Of a DNA stretch of 6,082 nucleotides, positions 1-5,880 are shown piece after piece. Origin of the DNA: a bacterium (GTDB lineage Bacteria > Bacteroidota > Bacteroidia > B-17B0 > Aurantibacillaceae); assembly GCA_027364695.1 (NCBI GenBank), contig DAHXOV010000089.1, positions 1 through 6,082 of the forward strand, written 5' to 3'. The notes under the pieces were generated by a model. That model worked only from the letters and a program-made list of their open reading frames with translations. It did not search any database and was not told the origin of the DNA. Within the stretch, counting starts at the first letter, position 1. Each line of letters starts with the position of its first letter. The position numbers were made by a program, and so were the translations under genes.

Positions 1-104
1 CAGCACTCCGCCGCAGACAACTCTCGCTTGTTCTCAGCGGACGAATGAAACCAGAGGAAGCTACTGAATTAAAAGCCCTTTTTCAAAAAGAGGGAAGTGA
101 GTAG
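1..104 (+). CDS. C-terminal end of an unidentified protein (5' truncated by window edge)
   Basis: An open frame enters from the left edge (first complete codon at base 3) and stops at TAG 102-104. It gives 33 residues, beginning ALRRRQLSLVLSGRM and ending ALFQKEGSE. The peptide is charged and probably helical, as expected for a C-terminal helix: a basic stretch (RRRQ), then a hydrophobic turn, then an acidic amphipathic helix (KPEEATELKALF). I do not recognise the family. The first 60 bases are about 57% G+C, clearly richer than the AT-rich genes to the right. It is convergent with panC, with only 77 bp between the two stop codons. The evidence for coding is the open frame to the edge, the protein-like composition and the clean convergent layout. 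The tail is too short to exclude chance. Confidence 0.5.
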   Translation, partial: ALRRRQLSLVLSGRMKPEEATELKALFQKEGSE

Positions 105-181
105 ATAATAATTATAGATGACAGTCATTTCTCTTTTGAAAACAAAGGATCACAGCATTTTCTCCAAAATTAATTTCTACT
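105..181. other. Short convergent intergenic spacer with an 11-bp palindrome
   Basis: This 77-bp AT-rich spacer lies between the stop of the plus-strand tail gene and the stop of panC. Both transcripts should end here. The only symmetric element I see is ATGACAGTCAT at 118-128 (5-bp arms around one central base), followed by a T-rich stretch in the plus direction (TTTCTCTTTT). With a single central base it cannot form a normal hairpin loop, so it is a weak terminator candidate at best. Confidence 0.3.
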
Positions 182-1018
182 TTATGTCAATTCGATGTTG
201 TCTATCAAACGTATCCCATCTAAAAAGACAGCTATCAGTGCAACAGTTTTTTGCTCCCTGCTTTTTATTTCAGACAAATCATGGGCATCTCTTATTTCAA
301 AATAATCTAATTGAAAGTGTTTTTCGTCATTAATCTCTCTAATGATAGTTGCCTTTATCTCCTCTACACTCCTTCCACTATGGTACATCTTCTTGGCTTT
401 CAATAACCATTGATAAATTTTAGGGGCTGATTTTTTCGCATCAGGCGACAAAACTGCATTTCTAGAACTCATTGCTAATCCATCTTGCTCTCTGACAGTA
501 GAGCAGCTCACAATTTCTATTGGGTATCCTTTGTCTATTACCAGTTGTTCAATGATCTTTACTTGTTGGTAGTCCTTTAATCCAAAATACGCTCTATGCG
601 GCATGATTATCTTAAATAAAATACTCACTGCTTTTATCACGCCTTCAAAGTGTCCCTGTCTCTTTTGTCCTTCTAATATAGAATTCCAATCATCTAAATT
701 GATTTCATCATATTGCACACTGCTGTTATATACTTCTTCAAACGAGGGCAAGAATAAGGCATTCGTTCCTATGCTCTCTAAAAGTTTAATATCTCTATCT
801 GTATTTTTTGGGTATTTCTCTAAATCTTTCTTATCATTAAACTGCAATGGGTTAACAAAGATACTCACATAAGTAAAATCATTCTCTTTCAAAGATATTT
901 TTACTAAATTTAAGTGTCCTTCGTGTAATGCTCCCATGGTAGGAACAAAGCCAATGCTTATATTCATCTGTTGTCTTCTGAATTCAATAGTTTCATTGGT
1001 TTTCTTAAAAATCAACAT
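182..1018 (-). CDS. panC: Pantothenate synthetase (pantoate--beta-alanine ligase)
   Basis: This cytoplasmic enzyme joins (R)-pantoate and beta-alanine using ATP, through a pantoyl-adenylate intermediate, in the last step of pantothenate (CoA/ACP precursor) synthesis. The 278 residues match the usual family length of about 280. Visible motifs, in order, are the HIGH-like nucleotide-binding loop PTMGALHEGH (residues 26-35), FVNPLQF (54-60), GHFEGV (122-127), FGLKDYQQ (145-152) and the KMSKS-like MSSRN (183-187). The catalytic set looks complete. The ATG at 1018 fits the family's N-terminus, with about 25 residues before PTMG. The start lies 1 nt after the stop of the upstream lipoprotein gene (TAA-T-ATG), so it is probably the last gene of the operon and may be translationally coupled. 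No panB or panD is visible in the window. Confidence 0.97.
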   Translation of the reverse strand: MLIFKKTNETIEFRRQQMNISIGFVPTMGALHEGHLNLVKISLKENDFTYVSIFVNPLQFNDKKDLEKYPKNTDRDIKLLESIGTNALFLPSFEEVYNSSVQYDEINLDDWNSILEGQKRQGHFEGVIKAVSILFKIIMPHRAYFGLKDYQQVKIIEQLVIDKGYPIEIVSCSTVREQDGLAMSSRNAVLSPDAKKSAPKIYQWLLKAKKMYHSGRSVEEIKATIIREINDEKHFQLDYFEIRDAHDLSEIKSREQKTVALIAVFLDGIRLIDNIELT

Positions 1019-1019
1019 A

Positions 1020-1499
1020 TTACCACTTTAAAACTTTGCCACATCCCTTCAATACTCGTTTTTGAAATATCACTTTCACTGAATAATTAACTTCTTCTCC
1101 CGATGCAGCGATGCACAATTGTTTCTCTATTTTAAATGTTATGTTTTTGTCCTTATATTCAATAGGAAGTTTATTTATATTCACATTGTTCAAATGATTC
1201 TGAACGGTGTCTTTCCCATAATTTCCAACAAATAAAAACCTATTTTCAAATAATCTCAATATCCATCCTGGCTCAATTCCACTGGCTATAAATAGTTCAT
1301 CGTTTTGTACTTCTTGTAGTATAAATTGTTTTCTATTAGAAGGGCTATCTTTCTTTGAGATATCTGATGTGTCTGTCTTTTGTAAGTGAGTAGAAACATT
1401 TTGATAGATATTGTTTCTCTGCTTTTTTTGACTCGCTTCATTGTTATTACACGAAAGTAAAGCAAGCCCTCCAGATAAAATCAGACTTATCTTTTTCAT
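1020..1499 (-). CDS. Small COG3650-like lipoprotein of unknown function
   Basis: This is a 159-aa predicted lipoprotein. Residues 1-16 form a signal peptide with two lysines and a hydrophobic core, ending in the lipobox LLSC with Cys17 as the lipidation site. A polar, Lys/Ser/Asn-rich linker (18-58) would lead away from the membrane. The folded part (about 59-159) carries ASGIEPGW (72-79), then a beta-rich stretch, then LCIAASGEEVNYSVKV (128-143) and GCGKVL (152-157). This order (SGxEPxW, then C..SG....Y..V, then GCG near the end) is the pattern I associate with the uncharacterised COG3650 family, which is related to META/HslJ-like folds. Cys129 and Cys153 could form a disulfide. The assignment is from motif memory, not a search. 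It sits between the lpxD-like gene (11-nt gap) and panC (1-nt gap), which implies co-expression. An envelope role is plausible but unproven. Confidence 0.82.
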   Translation of the reverse strand: MKKISLILSGGLALLSCNNNEASQKKQRNNIYQNVSTHLQKTDTSDISKKDSPSNRKQFILQEVQNDELFIASGIEPGWILRLFENRFLFVGNYGKDTVQNHLNNVNINKLPIEYKDKNITFKIEKQLCIAASGEEVNYSVKVIFQKRVLKGCGKVLKW

Positions 1500-1510
1500 A
1501 TCTATCTTTT

Positions 1511-2440
1511 TTAATCATATAATTTGTGAAGTAATTTGACCAACTGTTTCAAAGCAAATATTTCTCTCATTTTTTCTTTTGATGGGCCTGCTGGTGTCCC
1601 AAAATATGTTTGTCCATCAGGAATGTTTTCTCCTACTCCCGATTGTGCTAGTATGACCACATCCTTACCAATATGTAATCCACTTGAAATGCCTACCTGC
1701 CCCCATATCGTTACTCTGTCTCCAATTGTTGTGGCACCTGCAATCCCTGTATGGGCAGCTATCAAGCACCTTTTGCCAATTTTTGTATCATGTCCCACAT
1801 GTATATGATTATCTAACTTTGAATGAGCCCCAATCACCGTAGAAGATGTAACTCCCTTATCAATAGTACAATTTGCCCCAATATGAGCAAAATTTTCTAT
1901 CACCACATTTCCACATGTTTGAAGTAGTTCAAAACTATCTTCATACTTTTTGTAATAAAAAGCATCAGCCCCTATTGTACAATTGGCATGAATAATTACA
2001 TGTTCGCCTATCTCACAGTTATCATATATCACCGTATTAGGATACAAGACTGAATGAGCGCCTATCACCACATTATTACCAATATACACGTTTGGAAATA
2101 TAACAGTATTCTTAGCAATTTTAGCAGTATTACTAATCATTGATACGGAATAATGCAATGGTTGAAAATGCCTTATGATTTGATTAAAGGCAGTGAATGG
2201 TTTTTCATGAATAAGTAAAGTTTTGCCATCAGGACATTGTACTTCTTGATTGATTAAAATAGCACTTGCATCAGATTTCAATGCTTTATCGTAATATTTA
2301 GGATGATCTACAAATACAATGTCTCCCTCTCTTACACCATGTATCTCGTTGATACCTTTTACTTTCAATGATATATTCCCAAGCACTCTTGCTCCTATAA
2401 GCTGAGCAATGCTTTGGATATTGGTTTCTTTAAAATTCAT
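1511..2440 (-). CDS. LpxD-like UDP-3-O-acylglucosamine N-acyltransferase paralog
   Basis: This is a 309-aa cytoplasmic left-handed beta-helix acyltransferase. An LpxD-type N-terminal domain (about 1-100) contains GINEI..VREGDIVFVDHPKYY (29-50) and a DASAILI segment. Hexapeptide repeats follow (about 103-272), with IGADAFYY (157-163), IGANCTIDKG (187-196), KLDNHIHVGHD (208-218), GIAGATTIG (232-240) and AQSGVG (265-270). A helical C-terminus follows (about 284-309). His217 aligns by eye with the catalytic His239 of E. coli LpxD. Classical LpxD transfers a 3-hydroxyacyl chain from ACP to the 2-amine of UDP-3-O-acylglucosamine in lipid A synthesis. This protein is shorter than E. coli LpxD (341 aa). 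It has His46 where the uracil-contacting Asn is expected, and Gly254 near the position of E. coli His276. It therefore resembles the second, short LpxD-like paralog of Bacteroidota, and its exact substrate is uncertain. lpxA and lpxC are not beside it. Confidence 0.88.
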   Translation of the reverse strand: MNFKETNIQSIAQLIGARVLGNISLKVKGINEIHGVREGDIVFVDHPKYYDKALKSDASAILINQEVQCPDGKTLLIHEKPFTAFNQIIRHFQPLHYSVSMISNTAKIAKNTVIFPNVYIGNNVVIGAHSVLYPNTVIYDNCEIGEHVIIHANCTIGADAFYYKKYEDSFELLQTCGNVVIENFAHIGANCTIDKGVTSSTVIGAHSKLDNHIHVGHDTKIGKRCLIAAHTGIAGATTIGDRVTIWGQVGISSGLHIGKDVVILAQSGVGENIPDGQTYFGTPAGPSKEKMREIFALKQLVKLLHKLYD

Positions 2441-2457
2441 CTTTAAATGTTTAATGG

Positions 2458-3177
2458 TTACAACTGAAAACTAATATCATCTTCATTATTACTCTCTGAA
2501 AAAAAACCCAAACGCTTACCTGTGCGCAATGTTATCCAGCTTGTACGTTCATTGATCTCATTCACAGATAAGTCTTTTACCATATCGTATGGAGGAACAG
2601 ATAAATCAAACTGAATAGAATAAATAATCAATTCATTAATGATTTCCTGAATAGCATCTATAGATATTGGGTCAAGCGAAAAATTACTATACTTGCTTAA
2701 TACAGGTAGTTTCGTTTCTACAAAAAAGTGATTCTCCTGATTAATAAAAATTCTTGCCATTAAAACACCTATGTCATTTAATCTATTGTATTTAAAAGAG
2801 TCGGACATATAATTATATACGTATATTATACCACAATATGCGTTCAAGATATTTTGTTTTATGTAAGGCGACTTGTATAATGGAGAGGATTTTTCTAATT
2901 CAAAAACATTTGTGTGCATAAAAAATTCTAAAGTATCCCCTGCTATCTTTAATTGAAAAGCAAACTGATTAATGTCTGAATATTGAATACCAATCCTTTT
3001 ATCTATAACACTTACCTGGCTTTTTAAATCATTGGCAGTATTCCTGTTTTGTTCCTTAAATTGCTCAAACAACTTGATAGTATTGTGAAAAACATCTTGT
3101 TTTAATACTGCTTTTTCCTTGATGAGCGATAATATTTTTGTTTTCTGCTGGTTTAATATATTAATAGGCTCAGACAT
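2458..3177 (-). CDS. Unrecognised 239-aa cytoplasmic protein, first gene of the lpxD-like/panC operon
   Basis: I cannot assign a function. The protein has no signal peptide or membrane segment, so it is probably cytoplasmic. Residues about 1-65 are charged and heptad-like (NQQKTKILSLIKEK, then LFEQFKEQN and DLKSQVSVIDKRI), which suggests a helical or coiled-coil start. The rest (about 66-225) is a compact mixed domain rich in aromatic residues, with FFMHTNVFEL (85-94), CGIIYVYNYMSDSFKYNR (about 114-131), ARIFINQENHFFVE (about 141-154), FDLSVPPYDM and TGKRLGFF near the end. The dense aromatic blocks and balanced composition look like a conserved folded protein. The short acidic tail (NNEDD) is probably disordered. 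It is 17 bp upstream of the lpxD-like gene on the same strand and is the first gene after a 170-bp intergenic gap, so it probably leads the transcript. The ATG at 3177 is the natural start because an AT-rich non-coding stretch precedes it. Confidence 0.85.
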   Translation of the reverse strand: MSEPINILNQQKTKILSLIKEKAVLKQDVFHNTIKLFEQFKEQNRNTANDLKSQVSVIDKRIGIQYSDINQFAFQLKIAGDTLEFFMHTNVFELEKSSPLYKSPYIKQNILNAYCGIIYVYNYMSDSFKYNRLNDIGVLMARIFINQENHFFVETKLPVLSKYSNFSLDPISIDAIQEIINELIIYSIQFDLSVPPYDMVKDLSVNEINERTSWITLRTGKRLGFFSESNNEDDISFQL

Positions 3178-3347
3178 TATTATTTTGCTTGCTGAAATTT
3201 ACGGAATATATTTTCATTATACTATTAAAAAGTACTTTCTCTTATGTAATAATAATTTTGATAATTCTATTCTCTTTTTTTACTACTAAAACCTTCAGCA
3301 ACTTATCACATTTTATAGGGGTTAAGGTATTTTAAGAATATTTATCT
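3178..3347. other. AT-rich intergenic junction between two minus-strand operons
   Basis: This 170-bp gap is the only place in the window where a promoter for the 239-aa protein/lpxD/panC genes and a transcription end for the efflux operon would be expected. On the minus strand there is a TATAAT at 3221-3216 and a TAAATTTC that resembles the Bacteroidota -7 element TAnnTTTG. Neither has a good -33 TTG box at the right distance, so I name no promoter. There is also no strong GC-rich hairpin followed by T's after the second adaptor gene. Nothing here is open over a useful length. Confidence 0.4.
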
Positions 3348-4550
3348 TTACATTTTACTCATATCGTGCCCTTCCATCGGGTTAGCTCCTTTCTTAAAAA
3401 TGTATTCACTGTTCAGTAAATAAGCCCCTGAAACAACTATAATGTCTCCTTTATTAAGACCGTGCAGAATTTCCGTATATCCATTGGCTTCGAGCCCGGT
3501 GTGAACCATAACACTTTTAAACGTATTATGTCCGGTTTTCAGCCATACGGTAGCGCCCTTTCCATCGTTGATTATAGCATCGGTAGGCAATGAAAGAACT
3601 CTTTTCTGGTTAAGAAGTAAACTGATATAAGCCTGCATACCAAGTTTAATTTCCAGATTTTTATTCGGAATTTCTACCCGAACGATATTGATCTTTGAAG
3701 ATGAATTAAGTTCAGGATTGACGAAAGATAGTTTTCCAACAAATTCTTTTCCAGTAAAAGCAGGTAACACTACTTTTGCTTCCATTCCCTCTTTCATTTT
3801 ACTTATATAATCTGAATATACTTGCGCCTCCACCCAAACCGTTGAAAAATCAGCTAAATGAAATACATCTTCTCCTTCTATTACATAATTCCCCTCCTTG
3901 GTATCAACAGAATAAATAATCCCATCTATCTTACTAAGAATTTTTACTGTATAAGGCTGAATCTTTTCATCTTCCATTTGCTTTATCTGCTCTTCAGTAA
4001 GCCCATATAAGAGTAATTTGTTTCGGGCACTTTGCAAAATTTTATCATAATCGATTTCAATGCTTTTTAATGATTTCTTTTTTTCAGCGGCAAGAAGCAT
4101 TTCCCTGATGATTGTATTCAAATCTTCACTATATATCTCGTACAATGGTTGTCCTTTTGAAATAACATCTCCGATGGCTTTAAAATACAATTTCTCTATT
4201 CTGCCCATCACTCTTGCACTGATACTTGCAAGCGTATTTTGATTAGCCTCAATGATTCCCGTTAGCAAAATATCCTCTCCAAGTAAATGTTCTTTGAGTG
4301 AATCGGTAGTGATATTGCCTAATTGAATCTGCTGTTCGCTGAACTGGAGCTCATTCTTGTTTTTCTGTTGAGTTTTTTTTACCTCCGCCAGCGGCATTTT
4401 GCAAATAGGACACTTACCGGGTTTTGATTCTATTATCTGTGGATCCATTGAACAGGTATAATACACATCGCTATTCACTGTTTTTTCTTCCTTTTTCCCG
4501 CAGGAAATGAAGAAAACAAGTAATAGAATATTGATTGTTTTTTTTGGCAT
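3348..4550 (-). CDS. CusB-like RND efflux periplasmic adaptor with HMBD domain (second adaptor), lipoprotein
   Basis: This 400-aa membrane-fusion (adaptor) subunit links an inner-membrane RND metal pump to a TolC-type channel. A signal peptide ends in the lipobox FISC (Cys17), so the protein is probably lipid-anchored in the periplasm. A heavy-metal-binding domain (about 30-56) reads YTCSMDP, then CPICKM, with Cys33, Met35, Cys47, Cys50 and Met52 as candidate ligands. The more common forms are CSMHP and CPICGM, so Asp36 and Lys51 are departures. The adaptor fold follows: first lipoyl half (about 108-143, SARVMGRIEKLY and ISKGQPLYEIYSEDL), helical hairpin (about 145-198), second lipoyl half (about 200-233), beta-barrel (about 236-315) and membrane-proximal domain (318-385). 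The tail NPMEGHDMSKM is rich in Met/His. The start is 1 nt after the stop of the first adaptor. The metal (Cu/Ag or Zn/Co/Cd) cannot be fixed from sequence alone. Confidence 0.93.
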   Translation of the reverse strand: MPKKTINILLLVFFISCGKKEEKTVNSDVYYTCSMDPQIIESKPGKCPICKMPLAEVKKTQQKNKNELQFSEQQIQLGNITTDSLKEHLLGEDILLTGIIEANQNTLASISARVMGRIEKLYFKAIGDVISKGQPLYEIYSEDLNTIIREMLLAAEKKKSLKSIEIDYDKILQSARNKLLLYGLTEEQIKQMEDEKIQPYTVKILSKIDGIIYSVDTKEGNYVIEGEDVFHLADFSTVWVEAQVYSDYISKMKEGMEAKVVLPAFTGKEFVGKLSFVNPELNSSSKINIVRVEIPNKNLEIKLGMQAYISLLLNQKRVLSLPTDAIINDGKGATVWLKTGHNTFKSVMVHTGLEANGYTEILHGLNKGDIIVVSGAYLLNSEYIFKKGANPMEGHDMSKM

Positions 4551-4551
4551 T

Positions 4552-5814
4552 TTATTTATTTTCTGTTTTAATAAAACTTTCGCTGTCTATCAATAATTGT
4601 CCGTTCTGCGCGATGGTATCTTCCTTGCTGATTCCAGAAATAATTTCAACCCAGCCGCCTGAAGAAACACCCCCCTGTACTTTTTTTGCTTTGAATATGC
4701 CATCCTGTTTTACGAAAACGACACTGTTCAATCCCAAACTTACAATTGCAGTAGATGGGACAAATAATCCTTTCCGCTTCTTCTCATCTAATTTTGCTTT
4801 TACAATTGTCCCTATTTTTATTTCATTGGATGGATTATTCAGGAAAATTCTTACGCTTATATTTTTTTGATTGTCCCTGATAATTGGCTCAATGAAATCT
4901 ATAGTGGCTTTTATATCGCGGTCATTTAATCCGTCAATCTCCAAGCTCACCCGTTGACCTGTTTTGATGAGACTTTGATTATCTGGATATATGTTCAGCA
5001 ATGCCCATATTTTCTGCGTATCGTAGATATTAAAAACAGTTTGTCCTTTGGATACATACATACCTTCTCTTATCTGTAGTTCCTGATTAGTAGAGGAAAC
5101 CGTACTTTCGCTTCCCATTTCGCTATTGTTTCCCACAGATATTAAATCATGCAGGTGGCCGGTATAAGGGCTGTAAATGGTTATGGTATAAAATAATTGT
5201 CCCGATGTTTTTACCTGCTCAATTTGCTGTGGCGATAATCCAAGCAAGGATAATTTTTGTTCTGAAGACTTTATCAGGAAAAGATTTTCCGAATCGTTCT
5301 TTAAAAGAAAAAGTAAATTCTGCTGCTCTGTCTCTAAATCCTCACTATAAATATCCATTAGCTTTTGCCCTTTACTTATAGGCTGATACCTGTATTTTAC
5401 ATAAAGTTTTTCAATTCTGCCGGAAACTCTTGCAGATACTGTATTGATTTGCCTCGTATCATAAGTAATGTATCCCACAGCAAAAACACTTACAGGCAAA
5501 TCTTTTTCCACTGGGTTGATTGTATTCACCCGGCTGATGACATATTGGTTGGTAGGTTTTAACAAAAATTCTATATCTTGTTTGTTCTCTTTTCTACCAT
5601 CGGATTTTTTTTCTACCAGGTTCATTCCGCAAATAGGACATTGTCCGGGTTCATTTTTGATTATTTCCGGGTGCATAGAGCAGGTATATATTTTCTGTAT
5701 TTTCTGCTGCTTAGCGGAATGTCCTACATGCGCTTTACCTGATTTTTTACCATTATTGCAGGCAAAAACCAATGTGCAAAAAGACAGCAATATTATTTTA
5801 CTTTTTAATTTCAT
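4552..5814 (-). CDS. CusB-like RND efflux periplasmic adaptor with HMBD domain (first adaptor), lipoprotein
   Basis: This 420-aa adaptor subunit of a CusCBA/CzcCBA-type tripartite metal exporter has a lipobox VFAC with Cys19 as the lipidation site. A short His-containing linker (HVGHS, 29-33) leads to a canonical heavy-metal-binding domain (43-67): YTCSMHP, then GQCPICGMNL, with Cys45, Met47, His48, Cys59, Cys62 and Met64. The adaptor fold follows: first lipoyl half (about 125-160, SARVSGRIEKLYVK and ISKGQKLMDIYSEDL), helical hairpin (about 161-205), second lipoyl half (about 208-265), beta-barrel (about 267-342) and membrane-proximal domain (348-415). The second lipoyl half is interrupted by a polar, Ser/Asn-rich insert (about 226-247) that the other adaptor lacks. 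The ATG at 5814 is the first start after an in-frame TGA (5818-5820) and gives a proper signal peptide. The gene lies 66 bp after the TolC-like gene. Confidence 0.94.
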   Translation of the reverse strand: MKLKSKIILLSFCTLVFACNNGKKSGKAHVGHSAKQQKIQKIYTCSMHPEIIKNEPGQCPICGMNLVEKKSDGRKENKQDIEFLLKPTNQYVISRVNTINPVEKDLPVSVFAVGYITYDTRQINTVSARVSGRIEKLYVKYRYQPISKGQKLMDIYSEDLETEQQNLLFLLKNDSENLFLIKSSEQKLSLLGLSPQQIEQVKTSGQLFYTITIYSPYTGHLHDLISVGNNSEMGSESTVSSTNQELQIREGMYVSKGQTVFNIYDTQKIWALLNIYPDNQSLIKTGQRVSLEIDGLNDRDIKATIDFIEPIIRDNQKNISVRIFLNNPSNEIKIGTIVKAKLDEKKRKGLFVPSTAIVSLGLNSVVFVKQDGIFKAKKVQGGVSSGGWVEIISGISKEDTIAQNGQLLIDSESFIKTENK

Positions 5815-5817
5815 TTT

Positions 5818-5859
5818 TCATTCTTTGCTTACTGATTTACCTGAGCTATTCTTGCTCAT
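5818..5859 (-). other. Possible 13-codon leader ORF in the tolC-adaptor gap
   Basis: Within the 66-bp gap, ATG 5859 opens a short frame, MSKNSSGKSVSKE, that ends at TGA 5818-5820. It is in the same frame as the first adaptor and stops 3 nt before that gene's ATG. Such a frame could couple translation of the adaptor to that of the channel gene, but an ORF this short arises easily by chance. I see no strong ribosome-binding site for it. It is listed only because it fills the gap almost exactly. Confidence 0.12.
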
Positions 5860-5880
5860 TGTTTTTAGATTTGATTTTAT

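Noticed and set aside
118..333. 71-residue plus-strand frame starting in the spacer and running into panC
   Set aside because: Most of it is antisense to the well-supported 3' end of panC, and the peptide is low in charge and rich in Cys, Phe and Ser, as expected of a shadow frame.
603..872. 89-residue plus-strand frame opposite panC
   Set aside because: It lies entirely inside panC on the opposite strand and has a non-protein-like composition.
1536..1808. 90-residue plus-strand frame rich in Pro and Cys
   Set aside because: It is antisense to the hexapeptide repeats of the lpxD-like gene, whose periodic codons create the open frame.
3216..3221. TATAAT on the minus strand upstream of the 239-aa protein gene
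   Set aside because: No partner -35 or -33 element is visible, and such hexamers are common by chance in AT-rich DNA, so it is not called as a promoter.
3253..3260. TAATTTTG on the plus strand, matching the Bacteroidota -7 consensus TAnnTTTG
   Set aside because: There is no TTG/TTTG box at the right spacing upstream, and no plus-strand gene follows it.
3301..3347. Possible terminator after the second adaptor gene
   Set aside because: Only short AT stems (for example TATT/AATA around CTTAA) can be drawn, with no GC-rich stem and no T-run at the right place.
4535..4870. 111-residue plus-strand frame opposite the adaptors
   Set aside because: It is antisense to the first adaptor's C-terminal domain and to the start of the second adaptor. 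No independent support.
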